DNA of 64,000 nt from Wyeomyia smithii. Taxonomy: Eukaryota > Arthropoda > Insecta > Diptera > Culicidae. Positions 38,585 to 51,200 of the stretch are shown in pieces. Within the stretch, counting starts at the first letter, position 1; each line of letters starts with the position of its first letter. The notes beneath the pieces were generated by a model. It saw nothing but the letters and a program-made list of their open reading frames with translations. It was not told the DNA's origin and searched no databases. Location of the stretch: assembly GCF_029784165.1 (NCBI RefSeq), contig NC_073694.1, positions 77,821,036 to 77,885,035 on the forward strand. Direction: 5' to 3'. The translations under genes were made by a program, and so were the position numbers.

Positions 38585-39955
38585 ATGGATATAGATCCCT
38601 CGCCTCCCGTGCCACCATCCCCGAACCCCCCTGACCCTGACCCTTCTGTTACCCCCTCCCCTGTTCATTCTCCAGTCCCCCCTCGCCCCAGGCTTTACCC
38701 GGACGGATCTCAACAGGGCAGCTATACTGTTTATTTTCGTCCAAAGGCAGGAGTGAATTCAAAGCGATTAAACATACTGCAAATTTCTAAAGACCTGACG
38801 AAGAGGTACAAGGCCGTGACCGAAATTTCCAAGGTCCGACCTAACAAGCTCCGTGTCGTGGTCAGTGATCTGGCACAGGCCAATGCTATCGCTTGCTCTG
38901 AGCTCTTCACACGCGAGTATCGCGTTTACATATCCGCACGAGACGTGGAGATCGACGGTGTCATAACCGATTCGAGTCTGTCTGTCGAGTGTATCCTAAA
39001 AAGCGCAACCGGTTGCTTCAAAAATACCGAAACACAGGCGAAGATTTTGGATTGTAAGCAATTGCGGTCCATGTCTCTCGTCGGCGGTAAAAAAGTTTAC
39101 ACTCCGTCAGACTCGTTTCGCGTTACGTTTGCCGGGTCTGCACTCCCTAGCCACGTCTCGATCGACCGGGTTCGTCTGCCTGTGCGATTGTATGTACCCC
39201 GTGTTATGAATTGCACCAATTGCAAGCAGTTAGGCCACACAGCCGCCTACTGCTGCAATAAGGCACGATGTAGCAAGTGTGGGGAGACTCATGCGGAAGA
39301 TTCTTGCAGTGTTAATGCTGAAAAATGTATTCACTGTGGGGAAAACCAGCATGAGCTCTCCACATGCCCGGTGTACATGCAGCGCAGAGATAAAATCAAG
39401 CGGTCACTTAAGGAGCGTTCAAAGCGTTCTTACGCTGAGATGCTGAAGAAGACCGTGACCACTTCTACCATAACATCGAACCCCTTTGATCTGTTGCCCT
39501 CCGATGAAACCGATTCTGACGATTCATCAGCGGGAACATCTTATGCCAATCCTGGGGAGTCTAGGAAGAGGAAAAATGTTTCTTCTCCTAAACTTCCCCG
39601 TAAAGGTCCTAAGATTTCCCAAAGTGTAATTAAAAGTACGAACAAACCAAACAGTGCAGCGGAAAAACCGAAGCAAACTCCTCCTGGGCTTGCATATTTA
39701 AAGTCCCAGAAGGAGTTCCCAGCACTGCCAGGAACATCTAAAACCCCAGTTGTTCCTTTTGCACTCCCAGTTGATGAAACAAACTCTGGATTAGTGAAAT
39801 TTTCTGACATTGTGGACTGGATTTTTGAAAATTTCAATATACCCGATCCAATAAAAATTTTTCTTACAGCATTCCTCCCAACAGTTAGATCATTTTTGAA
39901 GCAGTTGACTGCCCAATGGCCCCTCCTTGCAGCGATTGTATCCTTCGATGCCTAA
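38585..39955 (+). CDS. I-clade LINE ORF1 (nucleic-acid-binding Gag-like protein)
   Basis: The 456-codon frame starts at an ATG (gcgATGGAT). The N-terminal 40 residues are Pro/Ser-rich. A central RNA-binding-like region follows, then three cysteine-histidine knuckles: CTNCKQLGHTAAYC, CSKCGETHAEDSC and CIHCGENQHELSTC, near residues 210-260. A Ser/Lys-rich linker leads to a hydrophobic C-terminus. Such proteins coat the element RNA and form the ribonucleoprotein. The stop TAA at 39953-39955 overlaps the start of ORF2 in ATGCCTAA, suggesting termination-reinitiation. A second copy of this gene begins near 63209. Confidence 0.85.
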   Translation: MDIDPSPPVPPSPNPPDPDPSVTPSPVHSPVPPRPRLYPDGSQQGSYTVYFRPKAGVNSKRLNILQISKDLTKRYKAVTEISKVRPNKLRVVVSDLAQANAIACSELFTREYRVYISARDVEIDGVITDSSLSVECILKSATGCFKNTETQAKILDCKQLRSMSLVGGKKVYTPSDSFRVTFAGSALPSHVSIDRVRLPVRLYVPRVMNCTNCKQLGHTAAYCCNKARCSKCGETHAEDSCSVNAEKCIHCGENQHELSTCPVYMQRRDKIKRSLKERSKRSYAEMLKKTVTTSTITSNPFDLLPSDETDSDDSSAGTSYANPGESRKRKNVSSPKLPRKGPKISQSVIKSTNKPNSAAEKPKQTPPGLAYLKSQKEFPALPGTSKTPVVPFALPVDETNSGLVKFSDIVDWIFENFNIPDPIKIFLTAFLPTVRSFLKQLTAQWPLLAAIVSFDA

Positions 39956-42900
39956 TTCAACTGCGTATATGAAGGATTCTATCTCTGTCTTACAGTGGAA
40001 TTGTAGAAGTATTTTACCAAAAATTGATTCGTTTAAAGTTTTGATAAATAAAAACAAATGCGATGCATTTTCCCTTTGTGAAACTTGGCTTACTTCAAAT
40101 ATTGATCTCAACTTTCATGATTTTAATATTATTCGCCTTGATCGAGACACCCCATATGGAGGAGTACTTTTAGGGATTAAAAAGTGCTATTCTTTCTATC
40201 GTATTAACCTCCCCTCGATTCCAGGCATCGAAGTTGTCGCATGTCAAATGACAATACAAGGTAAAGAGCTTTGTATTGCCTCAATATATATTCCTCCCAG
40301 AGCACAGGTTGGGCAACGGCTGCTCTTTGATTTAATAGAACTTCTTCCCTCGCCACGTTTGATTTTGGGAGACTTCAACTCTCATGGCGTGGCTTGGGGT
40401 TCCCCATACAATGATAACCGCTCCTCTTTAATCTATAACCTTTGCGATGACTTCGACATGACTATTTTAAACAACGGTGAAATGACACGTATCCCGAAAC
40501 CTCCAGCGCGCCCAAGCGCTTTGGATCTATCCTTATGTTCGACGTCGCTACGGTTGGATTGCACATGGAAGGTAATCCTTGATCCTCACGGTAGCGACCA
40601 TTTGCCTATTCTTATTTCAATTAATAACGGGTCGACTCGCATGCGACCAATTGACATTCCGTATGACCTCACACGGAATGTCGATTGGAAGTTATACGAG
40701 GAAAAGATTTCAAAAGCGGTCGAGTCGATTCAACATCATCCACCACTTGAAGAATACAACCTCCTCGCGGGCTTGATTCTCGACGCCGCGTTGCAAGCCC
40801 AAACGAAGAAATATCCCGGCGTAACAATCAAAGAACGGCCTCCCACTCCGTGGTGGGACCAAGAGTGCTCCGATGTCTACACGCAAAGATCCGACGCGTT
40901 TAAGGCCTACCAGAAGGGAGGTATACCTGGCGACTATTTACGGTATTCGGAGCTTAATACCAAGCTTAAAAGTTTGGCTAAAGCAAAGAAACGCGGATAT
41001 TGGCGTCGGTTCGTGAACGAGACGTCGAGGGAGACATCGATGAGCACTCTCTGGAACACAGCCCGAAGAATGCGGAATCGCGTAACGGTCAACGAAAGCG
41101 AGGAGTCTTCAAGTCGGTGGATATTTGATTTTGCCAGGAAAGTATGTCCGGACTCTGTTCCTGAGCAAAACATTGTTCGCGATGCGTCTCCGGGCCACGC
41201 CGCGATAGAATCACCTTTTACGATGGCAGAATTTTCATTTGCCCTCCTGTCCTGTAACAATAACGCGCCTGGGTTAGATAGAATCAAATTCAACTTGTTG
41301 AAGAATCTACCCGGCAATGCCAAGAGGCGCTTGTTGAACTTGTTCAATAAGTTCCTGGAGCAAAACATTGTACCGCAGGATTGGAGGCAAGTGAAGGTGA
41401 TCGCCATCCAAAAACCAGGGAAACCAGCTTCTGATCACAACTCTTATAGGCCGATTGCAATGCTATCCTGTATCCGGAAATTGATGGAAAAAATGATACT
41501 CCGTCGTTTAGACCATTGGGTCGAATTAAATGGTCTACTATCAGATACTCAATTTGGCTTCCGCCGTGCCAAAGGGACGAATGATTGTCTTGCGATGCTT
41601 TCAACAGATATTCAGCTGGCGTATGCTCGCAAAGAACAAATGGCGTGTGCGTTCTTGGACATTAAGGGGGCTTTTGATTCCGTTTCTATTGACATTCTTT
41701 CGGGTAAACTTCACCGACAAGGATTTTCTCCAATTTTGAACAATTTTTTGCACAATTTTTTGTCCGAAAAGCACATGCATTTTACGCACGGCGATTTGGC
41801 AACTTTTCGCATTAGCTACATGGGTCTTCCCCAGGGCTCATGTTTAAGCCCCCTTCTTTACAACTTTTATGTAAATGGCATCGACGAATGTCTGGCAAAT
41901 TCATGCACGATAAGACAACTTGCAGACGACAGTGTAATCTCTGTTACAGGAGCCAAAGCTGCCGATTTGCAAGGACCATTGCAAGATACTTTGGACAATT
42001 TGTCTGCTTGGGCTTTACAGCTAGGTATCGAATTCTCTCCGGAGAAGACTGAGATAGTAGTTTTTTCTAGGAAGCATGAACCTGCTCAGCTTCAAACACA
42101 ATTAATGGGTAAAACGATTTCTCAGGTTTTGGTACACAAATATCTTGGTGTCTGGTTCGACTCTAAAAGCACCTGGGGTTGTCACGTGAGGTATCTGATG
42201 AAAAAATGTCAACAAAGAGTGAATTTTCTTCGTACAATAACCGGACAATGGTGGGGAGCCCACCCAGGAGACCTTATAAGGCTTTACCAAACAACGATAT
42301 TGTCTGTCATTGAGTACGGGTGTTTCTGCTTCCGCTCCGCAGCAAACACACATTTGATCAAACTGGAGCGAATACAATATCGTTGTTTGCGTATCGCTTT
42401 GGGTTGCATGCAATCGACCCATACGATGAGTTTGGAGATCTTAGCTGGAGTACTACCATTGAAAACCCGCTTCTGGAGCCTGTCTTCTCGTATTGTTATC
42501 AAATGTGAGGTCTTGAACCGTCCCGTGATTGAAAATTTTGAAAGGTTAATCGAACTTAATTCTCAAACCCGTTTTATGACATTGTATTTCAATCACATGT
42601 CCCAAAATATTAACCCTTCTTCGAATATTCCAAATCGTGTCGACTTATCAAATACTTCTGATTCTACTGTGTTTATCGATACATCCATGATAGAAGAAAC
42701 TCGTGGAATCCCGGATCATTTACGCGTGCAGCAGATCCCTAAATTTTTTTCTAATAAATATCGAAATATCAACTGCGACAATATGTTCTTCACTGACGGA
42801 TCACTTCTCGATGGGTCCACTGGCTTCGGTATCTTCAATAACAATTTAACCGTCTCCCATAAGCTCGATAATCCTGCTTCTGTTTACGTCGCAGAATTAG

Positions 42901-43634
42901 CTGCAATTCAGTACACCCTAGGGATTATCGAAAAAATGCCCACGGACCATTATTTCATCTTTACGGACAGTCTCAGTTCCATTGAGGCTCTCCGATCGAT
43001 GAAAGATGTTAAGCACTCTCCGTATTTCCTGGGGAAAATACGGGAACATCTGAGTGCTTTATCCGAAAAATCTACTCAGATTACCTTAGCGTGGGTCCCT
43101 TCTCACTGCTCGATACCGGGTAATGAGAAAGCGGACTCTTTGGCTAAGGTGGGCGCAACAAACGGTGATATTTATGAAAGACCAATTGCCTTTAATGAAT
43201 TTTTCGCATTTGTACGTCAGAATACGATCATCAGTTGGCAAAATTCTTGGACCAAGGGGGAACTGGGAAGGTGGTTACATTCCATAATCCCCAAGGTATC
43301 GACGAACCCGTGGTTCAAGGGGTTGGATGTAGGTCGGGACTTCATTTGCGTGATGTCCCGGCTTATGTCCAATCACTATAGATTTGACGCGCATCTCCGT
43401 CGTGTTGGGCTCGGGGAGAGTGGTATCTGTGCCTGTGGTGAAGGTTATCACGACATAGAGCACGTTGTTTGGTCATGCCCTGTACACCGTGACGCCAGGT
43501 CTAGATTAATAGCTTCCCTGCAGGCCGAAGGTAGGCAGCCGGCTGTTCCTGTTCGTGATGTCTTGGCGAGCCGTGACCTATCCTACATGTCCCTTATATA
43601 CGTTTTCCTGAAATCCATCCACGCCCCAGTTTAG
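39948..43634 (+). CDS. I-clade LINE ORF2 (endonuclease, reverse transcriptase, RNase H)
   Basis: I chose the ATG at 39948, which overlaps the ORF1 stop; the frame is also open from an ATG at 39927. The 1,228-residue product has an apurinic-type endonuclease (LQWNCRSI, CETWL, ILGDFNSHG, then GSDHLPI near 40600). The RT has NNAPGLDRI near 41265, SYRPIAMLS, AFLDIKGAFDSV near 41665, GLPQGSCLSPLLYN near 41825 and the catalytic LADD near 41925. An RNase H follows, with FTDGS near 42795, VAELAAI near 42895, FTDSLSS near 42960 and NEKADSLA near 43125. The C-terminus has CACGEGYHDIEH...C, a zinc-like motif. All catalytic acidic residues that I can place are present and no stop interrupts the frame. 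Confidence 0.9.
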   Translation: MPNSTAYMKDSISVLQWNCRSILPKIDSFKVLINKNKCDAFSLCETWLTSNIDLNFHDFNIIRLDRDTPYGGVLLGIKKCYSFYRINLPSIPGIEVVACQMTIQGKELCIASIYIPPRAQVGQRLLFDLIELLPSPRLILGDFNSHGVAWGSPYNDNRSSLIYNLCDDFDMTILNNGEMTRIPKPPARPSALDLSLCSTSLRLDCTWKVILDPHGSDHLPILISINNGSTRMRPIDIPYDLTRNVDWKLYEEKISKAVESIQHHPPLEEYNLLAGLILDAALQAQTKKYPGVTIKERPPTPWWDQECSDVYTQRSDAFKAYQKGGIPGDYLRYSELNTKLKSLAKAKKRGYWRRFVNETSRETSMSTLWNTARRMRNRVTVNESEESSSRWIFDFARKVCPDSVPEQNIVRDASPGHAAIESPFTMAEFSFALLSCNNNAPGLDRIKFNLLKNLPGNAKRRLLNLFNKFLEQNIVPQDWRQVKVIAIQKPGKPASDHNSYRPIAMLSCIRKLMEKMILRRLDHWVELNGLLSDTQFGFRRAKGTNDCLAMLSTDIQLAYARKEQMACAFLDIKGAFDSVSIDILSGKLHRQGFSPILNNFLHNFLSEKHMHFTHGDLATFRISYMGLPQGSCLSPLLYNFYVNGIDECLANSCTIRQLADDSVISVTGAKAADLQGPLQDTLDNLSAWALQLGIEFSPEKTEIVVFSRKHEPAQLQTQLMGKTISQVLVHKYLGVWFDSKSTWGCHVRYLMKKCQQRVNFLRTITGQWWGAHPGDLIRLYQTTILSVIEYGCFCFRSAANTHLIKLERIQYRCLRIALGCMQSTHTMSLEILAGVLPLKTRFWSLSSRIVIKCEVLNRPVIENFERLIELNSQTRFMTLYFNHMSQNINPSSNIPNRVDLSNTSDSTVFIDTSMIEETRGIPDHLRVQQIPKFFSNKYRNINCDNMFFTDGSLLDGSTGFGIFNNNLTVSHKLDNPASVYVAELAAIQYTLGIIEKMPTDHYFIFTDSLSSIEALRSMKDVKHSPYFLGKIREHLSALSEKSTQITLAWVPSHCSIPGNEKADSLAKVGATNGDIYERPIAFNEFFAFVRQNTIISWQNSWTKGELGRWLHSIIPKVSTNPWFKGLDVGRDFICVMSRLMSNHYRFDAHLRRVGLGESGICACGEGYHDIEHVVWSCPVHRDARSRLIASLQAEGRQPAVPVRDVLASRDLSYMSLIYVFLKSIHAPV

Positions 43635-44034
43635 TCCTATCCCCTTCCGCCTACATCCAACCAAACGACAAGAACACGTTAAGACCCCGGATCCGGAAAC
43701 AGCAATCAGACCCGCACGATACTCTCAAGACCCGAGGGAGACAACCCAATATGCCAGTCCGTAATATCTTGGCCCAGCAGCGGAACATGTGCTTACCTAT
43801 GGCAATGAAAACCATCATACAGTAAACCAGTGCTTTTATTGCCAGTGCAAAATATTATAGCTTTAAGTTAGATTTAGTTTCAGCTCGTAGTCGGCAGCGA
43901 GGATAAAAAATTTGCTTTTAGTTATTAAGATACTTTAGAAAGTAAGCTACCAGATATAATTGGCGCCGTTAAACATTGAATTGTATTTGTGCCGTGTCAA
44001 ATAAACTATAGATGAAGAAAAAAAAATAGTCTTA

Positions 44035-47000
44035 ATGTATATGGACTAGTCAATGTAACTAAGAACTACGACGAACTCTCATTGCGTATGATGGTGTGCC
44101 GAAATCGAAAAGATCTTCACTTTGAAGAATGATCGGATGCAGCAAGCGTTGAATCCGAAATTAGTTCGGTGAAAGCTAGGTTGTAACAATCCAGTAGAGC
44201 GAAAAAGACGCTATGAGGCCCGGAAATTCAATTAAGAAAGGATTTTTGGTCGATTTCGAAAAACCTTTACCTTCGAGACATAATATCAGTCTAAGTTCAT
44301 GGATACAAACATGATTTGAGCTGTTGAGACGGAGAGACTCAGTCGATTTTTTTATATCAATATAGAGTAAATGGTTGGTGTCTATTCATGTCGTGATCGG
44401 TAATAATAACTAGCAGCGTATTACAAAATTTTCCAACATTTTATCTATCCAACAACATATTGGTTATTGTTATTCATCAGCTGATCATGCTGTTATCACT
44501 GTTTGAAATCGGACGAACATTTGCAACTTTCATTTCCAATTTTCCAGAATGTATTCCAGTATAGAAAACAAAAACGAAGTTCCACGTCAAAACTTCAACA
44601 ATCAAATCGCAATCTCAATCAAATGTCTGGTTATACGACAGACTGACAAAACGATCATTCCTGAGAATGCACATTTTCAATGTGTATCAATAGTTTGTGA
44701 AATCTTCGAATCAATATCCAAAATAGTATTGAATTAAATATTTAATGGTGTAGTATAGCTTGAGACAATAAATCAATTAACTAAAGTGGAAAAGTGCTAC
44801 ACTGGAGTTGTTGAACTTCTAAGAATTAACCATAAGATGTTGCATGAATTCATTGCAAGAGTAATTTCGAGTCATGTAGATTCGAAAACAACTGAACCGA
44901 TCAACGTGAAATTTTGTATATGGAGATTGGAGAGTGCCAATGAGATGTATGAAAAAAATTTACCTTCGAATATCGTTTAGCGGTAGGGCTCAAAAGTTTC
45001 GTCTTCTCGAGTAGAGTTCCAACTCAATGCCAAATTGCAGTCGGACATCGGCAACACGTGCCTCAAAGCGGTCAAAGTTTCAATTTTTTGACCGACGAAA
45101 ACAATGCACTGGTTTTTTTTTATGCCAAATGTCTTAGAAATCGAGTTTCTGGGACTTGGAAATTTTTAAGCTGGGAGAGTGAATTGAATATCAAAATAAG
45201 GATTGGAATGCAATGGCTGAAATGTTCATCACAATTGTATTGTAACATATCCTATGTTATGGTACGACACTGCTGGCATATTATATACGATATTTCGTTA
45301 GGGTGGCTCAGTTATTTTCCATTAAAGTGGTCTTTGTTGTCAACATTTTTAGAAAAATAAGGAAAAAACCAAATTTGAATGGAATATTGAAGACAGTAGT
45401 ATCCCTAGTCAGACAAACATTAGCACATTTAAAGATTGCAAAAATCTCTGCTTGAAACACTGTTGGCCAGTGTCCCATTGCCACTGAAATATTAATTCAA
45501 GGGCCGAAGATTCCTACGCCAGTTTTTTATCTAATTTTGAGCCATCTGTGAAAAATATCGTTGAGCCGGTACGGACATCAGGAACTCCGACTTCCCAGTC
45601 TGTACGCGACGTTTCGCATACCTTGATCTGCTGTTGGTTTTCATGGGACTTAATCATTGATGTTTGCGCTGGCTAACAAGTTTTTCTGAGTGTGAGATAT
45701 TCAAGCTGAATTAAATTTTTACATTGATATTTTTCAGTTCATAGTATGTCAGCCACACTTATGTGATTTTACACACGTTGTGTTTCTTCAGCGATGGTTA
45801 TGTGGTTGAGGATGTAGATTTCAGTAGAGTTGAATTCATATTAAGAATCATACCAGATCAGTTTCAAATTGAGAGAATGAAAATGCTGTTTTTGTCATTA
45901 TCGTTTGCAGTTTGAATACGAGAATTTGCAGTTTTAATACGAGAACAAGATACAGTCCCTCTGTTACTATTTTCATCAACCCGAACAGTTCCTTAGTTTA
46001 CATAGTTTGCCAAGATAAACATCATCCTGTCCTGAGTTACCACAAACATCCCAAATAAGAAGTTAAACAGTTTCATTAAAATGCGCAGATGGCAATTATC
46101 TTCGAGGTAGTCTAGTATTTATTAAAAGTTAGATAATTTTTCAAGTACTTTTAGCAAGTATTTTACAGGCGCCAGTAGTTACATGTTAGCATTTTTTTGT
46201 ATAATACAAAAAATATTTCTTAGCATTACAAAAAGCATACTGAATAAAATATTTGTTGCGGTTTCCTGTTGGGAAATCAAAAAGTTTATAGAATCTCATG
46301 GTCTAGCAAGGCATACCTAATTGATGTTCATCAATCGCTAGTTTCTTTAAGTGACGAAGCGACTAAAATTAGGAACATTTGTTTTGAATGCTAGTACAGA
46401 GGGGTAATCCCCAGTACCATGAGGATTAATTGGGGCTCGACTGAAACTTTTTGGGCAGCAATAACATGTTTACATGTGCGAACTCAACAATTTCGTTGAC
46501 AAATTCAAACATTAGCGAAATCACTAATTCGCCAATTCAAAATTAGCATTGCTAATTAACGAATTTGTGTTCTAGCGAAATGATGCTTGGCACTCCAAAT
46601 GACTTGTACGGGTTTCACTGGTAGTTATACAAAAAATGTGGCATATCTTTACAATCATGCCTTTTTCGTAACAACACTTGTTATTCCTGAAGAAATTAAT
46701 ATAGTGTTACAGGCAAATGTAACCATCACGAGACTTCTTTTAAATACTGTATAAGCCTAAACAAGTTTCGTTACATGTTGTACACTAACATTTCACCACT
46801 AATCCATAACAACATTTGTTACAATGAGCCAGTAAAACTTTTTGAGCCGCTTTTTTAATTCAAAATCCTTTAGTTTTTCTTTGTTCAGTAAAAATTTACT
46901 TTGTTAAACATAGCTTGAGAATTTATAAAAATATAGTCGAAAAAGTAATAAAAACCAGTACTGCGGTGAAGTGAATAGAATCATTTTACCAGATACTCTC

Positions 47001-47731
47001 TGCAAAATCTAATGAAATTTTATAATGTATCCTCTCGATGAAGGTCTGAACGACATAAACGCTTAAATTGATGCGATAAAGCGAAGAAAATTCTGTTAAA
47101 TACTCATCATCATAATTACGTTAACACCTAAACCGACTGGCACTTGCGGCTTGTAGTCGGAATTGATGATGCTGCTACTATCAGGAGAGAGCAACGATGT
47201 TTCTGGTGCTTTTAATTTGCTACAGGGTGCGCAACGGTGGTTATGTAGGTATAGCCTGTTTGCTGACTACACCGACGCATACAAAATTAAACAGCATATG
47301 AGAACACGTCACACACCAAGTAGGTACCGACGACAAACAAGCTCTTGTACTGTACGCTCTTCAGCACCAGCAGGTGGCGCTTTGTGAGTACCTGCCATCC
47401 ATTCTGATGTATTGTTGCACGTGTTCTCTCTGGTTCCAATTGCAAACATCAACTTTTGTTGTTTTTGTTTATAGAAGTATTGACGCATTTTCTTGAAGAA
47501 ACTTTAAATGTCAACATACAACATACTTAAATTTCAATCGTCCATTTAATTACTTGTAGTTCTTTGGTAGCAGAGAGTTTACGAATCCCGACAGATAGCA
47601 TGGATGCGGAGAAAGTGCACTAGATCATTAAATCGCACCGGGAAATACAAATAGCGAAGGCCACGTGCTGCGCTCTTCAGTTGCCTCAGTGTGAAATTTC
47701 CACTGGAGTACGAAAAGTTTATTGTAATGAT
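44035..47731. other. AT-rich stretch with no supported gene
   Basis: Only short open frames are present, and none has motifs I recognise. A GCTAA/TTAGCGA-containing patch at 46500-46590 resembles the subterminal repeats of the hAT element that follows and ends with a TTGGCACTCC-like block, so it may be an old solo end of that family. A weak zinc-finger-like frame near 47230-47330 is discussed among the rejected items. Confidence 0.5.
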
Positions 47732-48022
47732 CAGTGGTGGGCACCGCTAACCGAAAATTTAGCGACGCTAATCGCTAAGTCGCTAACCGGAAAATTTAGC
47801 TCGATAATCGCTAAACGCTAAACGCTAAACCCACATTAGCGGAACTTTCGCTAATCGCTAATCGCTAACTTTTTAATATGTATAAGTCATATCGCTACAT
47901 TTATTTCTCGTGTTTTGTAAGATTTGGACCACTTTGATCTGTTTTGGTTAAACAAACGAAAACAATTACTTTTTAAAGCTATTTACAGTAAGAGGTTCAC
48001 GACCACTATTCATATTCATATT

Positions 48023-48248
48023 TATGGGCGGAAAGAGATTTCGGATTAGAAAAAGGCTACTCGAATTCAACAACTAAAGAAACGCGTGTGTATTATTCAG
48101 ACTTTTGCTACAAGATGGTGTCTTGAATTAAAGAGGAAATTGAAACTGTCATTTAGGTTGCCAGCAGTGTTAACAAGGTTTACATATGGAGGGATAAGAC
48201 AGTCAAAAAAAAAAAATGATACACTGAACATAAATTGCACTCTCATTA
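48023..48248 (-). repeat. Copia 3' LTR
   Basis: Matches the other LTR apart from a 12-A rather than 9-A run near 48205-48216. Its inner edge is next to the purine-rich tract. Confidence 0.85.
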
Positions 48249-48271
48249 CCCCTGCTCAATTGATGTAACAT

Positions 48272-51200
48272 TTAATTTTTCTCGTAGTCGACGAAAGCTG
48301 CAGGTAACCCCTTGGTCATAATGTCCGCTTCCTGTTGCACCGTTGATACGTATCGCAATTCAATATGCCCCTGCTGAACCAAGTCGCAGACAAATTGATA
48401 TTTAACATCAATGTGCTTAAGCCGACTTCTGGCCTTCGGCTCCCGAACGATTCTTATAGTACTCTGGTTATCCTCAAAGTATGGAATGGTGTCTATTTCG
48501 TATCCCAACTCCTTCATCAATCGTTTGAGCCACAATCCTTCGCAGACGGAAGCACACAAGGCAACCAGTTCCGCTTCAGTTGACGACAAAGATACTGATT
48601 GCTGCTTTTTGGTGCCCCAGACAGCCGTACACCCGAACACTTTCAGAATATATCCGGTTACTGAGCGTCGATCTACTACGTTGTTCGCCCAGTCGGCATC
48701 GCAAAAGACTGAAAGTACAGGTGCCTCGTCATCAGCTTCAAACTTTAGGCAAATATCCAACGACCCCTTCACATATCGTAATATGCGTTTCAAATGCGCC
48801 CAAAGCTCATCCGTTGGACAGCTTTGAAATTGGCTGCAGTAGTTTACCGCCGCGAACAGATCCGGCCGAGTGGTAAGTGTTGCATACATTAGACAGCCTA
48901 CCAACTCCCGGTACGGCTTGGAGGTACGCTGTGAGTCTTCACCTTTCTGCAATCGGAGGCGGCACTCCATTGGAACAGATATCGGCTTACAGTCCGCCAT
49001 GTTGAACCTTTCCAATAAGGTCTCCAAGTATCTGCGCTGGCTGATCCTCATGATTCGCCGATCGATATTTCTTCGGATTTTCATTCCAAGGAAATAAGAT
49101 ACCTCCTTCGAATCCGTCATTCTGAATTCCTCGGACAACCTGCTTTTAATGGCTTCGATCTGCTTCAAGTCATGGCCGATTATCAGTTTGTCGTCAACAT
49201 ACAGAAGCAAAAATAGCTTCTCTCCTCCTTGGCTTCGGAAATAGAGACATGGATCGTTTTCGCTTCGCAGGAACCCGAGTTTGGTAATAGAGTTATCGAA
49301 TCGATCATTCCAAACCTTCGAGGCCTGTTTAAGGCCATAGATCGACTTCTTCAAATGGCACACTAGTCCCTCTCCGACTTCAAAACCCTCTGGTTGCGAC
49401 ATAAAAATTTCCTCGGCAAGATCTCCGTTGAGGAAAGCTGATTGAACATCCATTTGGTGGATAATCATTCGTTCTTTGTTCGCCACAGCTAACAAGGTTC
49501 TCAGGGTATCTACTCTAGCAACTGGAGAATAAGTTTCAGTGTAATCGTAACCGTGACGTTGGCTGAAACCGCGTGCAACCAGACGCGCTTTGTACTTGTC
49601 TGGTTCACCATCGTTCCCGGGTTCAATCCTAAACACCCATTTGCAAGACACCTCATTTCGACCCACGGGAAGCTTCACCAAATCCCACGTGTTGTTTCTT
49701 CTCAATGAATCCAGTTCTGCCTGAATGGCCACTTGCCACTTCGGCCAGTCGGCCCTCTTCTTCAACTCTGCTACAGTGCTTGGCAAATTGTCGACGTATT
49801 CCATTACTCCAAAGGCAAACCCAGCGAACGTCATGTCGTAGTCCCGCTGCCACCCAGGAGGCTTCCTGGTCCGTGTTCCCGTCGTTGGTTCGGCACTAAG
49901 CTCACCGCTGGATTCTGCGGTAGCTTCTTCATCGGACATAGTATCATCACATGTATCAAAACCCTCTCCTTCGGTGCCACCGTCAAGATTCGATCCATTC
50001 TGATCGCTATCTTCGCTATGGACCTCTTCTTCGGGATTTATGTCTGCACACGATCCATTTGACACACGAATCATCGTTGTATTTGATCGTTTTGGCTTGC
50101 TTGATTCCATCTTGGCGTTTTCGTCTATGATAACATCGCGAACTGTGACGATTCGGTGCTCTTTGCCATTCCATACACGATAGCCGTTTGCTCCGTAGCC
50201 CAGGAAAATCCCTTTCCAGCTTTTCTCATCAAGCTTCTTGCGGATCTCCTTTGGAATATGACAACACGCCGGAGAGCCAAACACCTTTAGCTTCGAAACA
50301 TCCGGACGTTTCGCATTCCATATCTCTGCAGGTGTTATGTTTATGTCAATCGCACACGTAGGGCTTCTGTTTGTTAAAAACGCCGCAGTTTCGATTGCTT
50401 GCCCCCAGAATGACTTGTCTATACCGGAGTCGAACAGCATAGAACGGGCCTTCTCGACGAGCGTTCGATTCATCCTTTCGCATACCCCGTTTTGCTCGGG
50501 TGAGTATGGAACGGTGAATTCCATCTTGATTCCTTGCTGCCGACAGAATGAGCGCATCTCTTTGCCGACATACTCCCCACCGTTGTCTGAACGCAGGCGG
50601 AAAATCTTGCATTCAAACTTGGCTGTTGCTTGCGCCTCGTAGTCTCTGAAGCAGCTAGCCACTTTATCCTTCGATTTGAGCAAGTACACCACTGTGAATC
50701 TCGACCAATCGTCAATGAAGGTTACGAAGTATTTCTCCCCATTCCAGGTTACAGGCGACACTGGCCCGCAAACGTCGGAGTGTACGAGCTCCATCACCCG
50801 ACTCGACCGCTGTTCCTGCCGCAACATAAAAGGATTCGTCTGCTTTGCCGCTACACATGGCTCGCAAATCGCCAACTGTTGCTCGCTTTGCACCGCTTTC
50901 ATCCCATCGACTATCTTTCCGTTCAACAGACTAGTCAGGTTTCTCTCCCCCAAATGCCCGAAGCGCCGATGCCAGAGTTCATTCGCTTTGTTTATCTGCC
51001 CAGAAAATGAAATGGATTCGCACATACCTTTGGGTGTGTAGAAATTGAGCTCATACAATTTATCTCGTCGTATCCCAGTGGCCACAACCACCGAGCCTCG
51101 CAGTACCTCGACGCGGCCGCCGGCGAACACCACTTGCATTCCTGCAGACTCCACCTTGCTGATATAAAACAGATTGGCTCTAGCCTCGGGGATATACACT

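Larger units (their letters stand above)
38263..44021 (+). mobile_element. I-clade LINE, full length, both ORFs open
   Basis: The element is flanked by a 13-bp direct repeat, AAAAATAGTCTTA, at 38250-38262 and 44022-44034. It has a 5' UTR of about 320 bp, ORF1 with three zinc knuckles, ORF2 with endonuclease, RT and RNase H, a 3' UTR of about 390 bp, and an A-rich tail. The RNase H after the RT is a hallmark of the I group, of which MosquI elements in Aedes are members. Both frames are unbroken, so the copy could be active. Confidence 0.85.

Noticed and set aside
47163..47387. A small exon with a C2H2-like zinc finger (YKIKQHMRTRH) behind an acceptor-like CTACAG at 47224
   Set aside because: The second cysteine is missing and the spacing to the first histidine is off by one. 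No neighbouring exon is visible, so I do not call a host gene.
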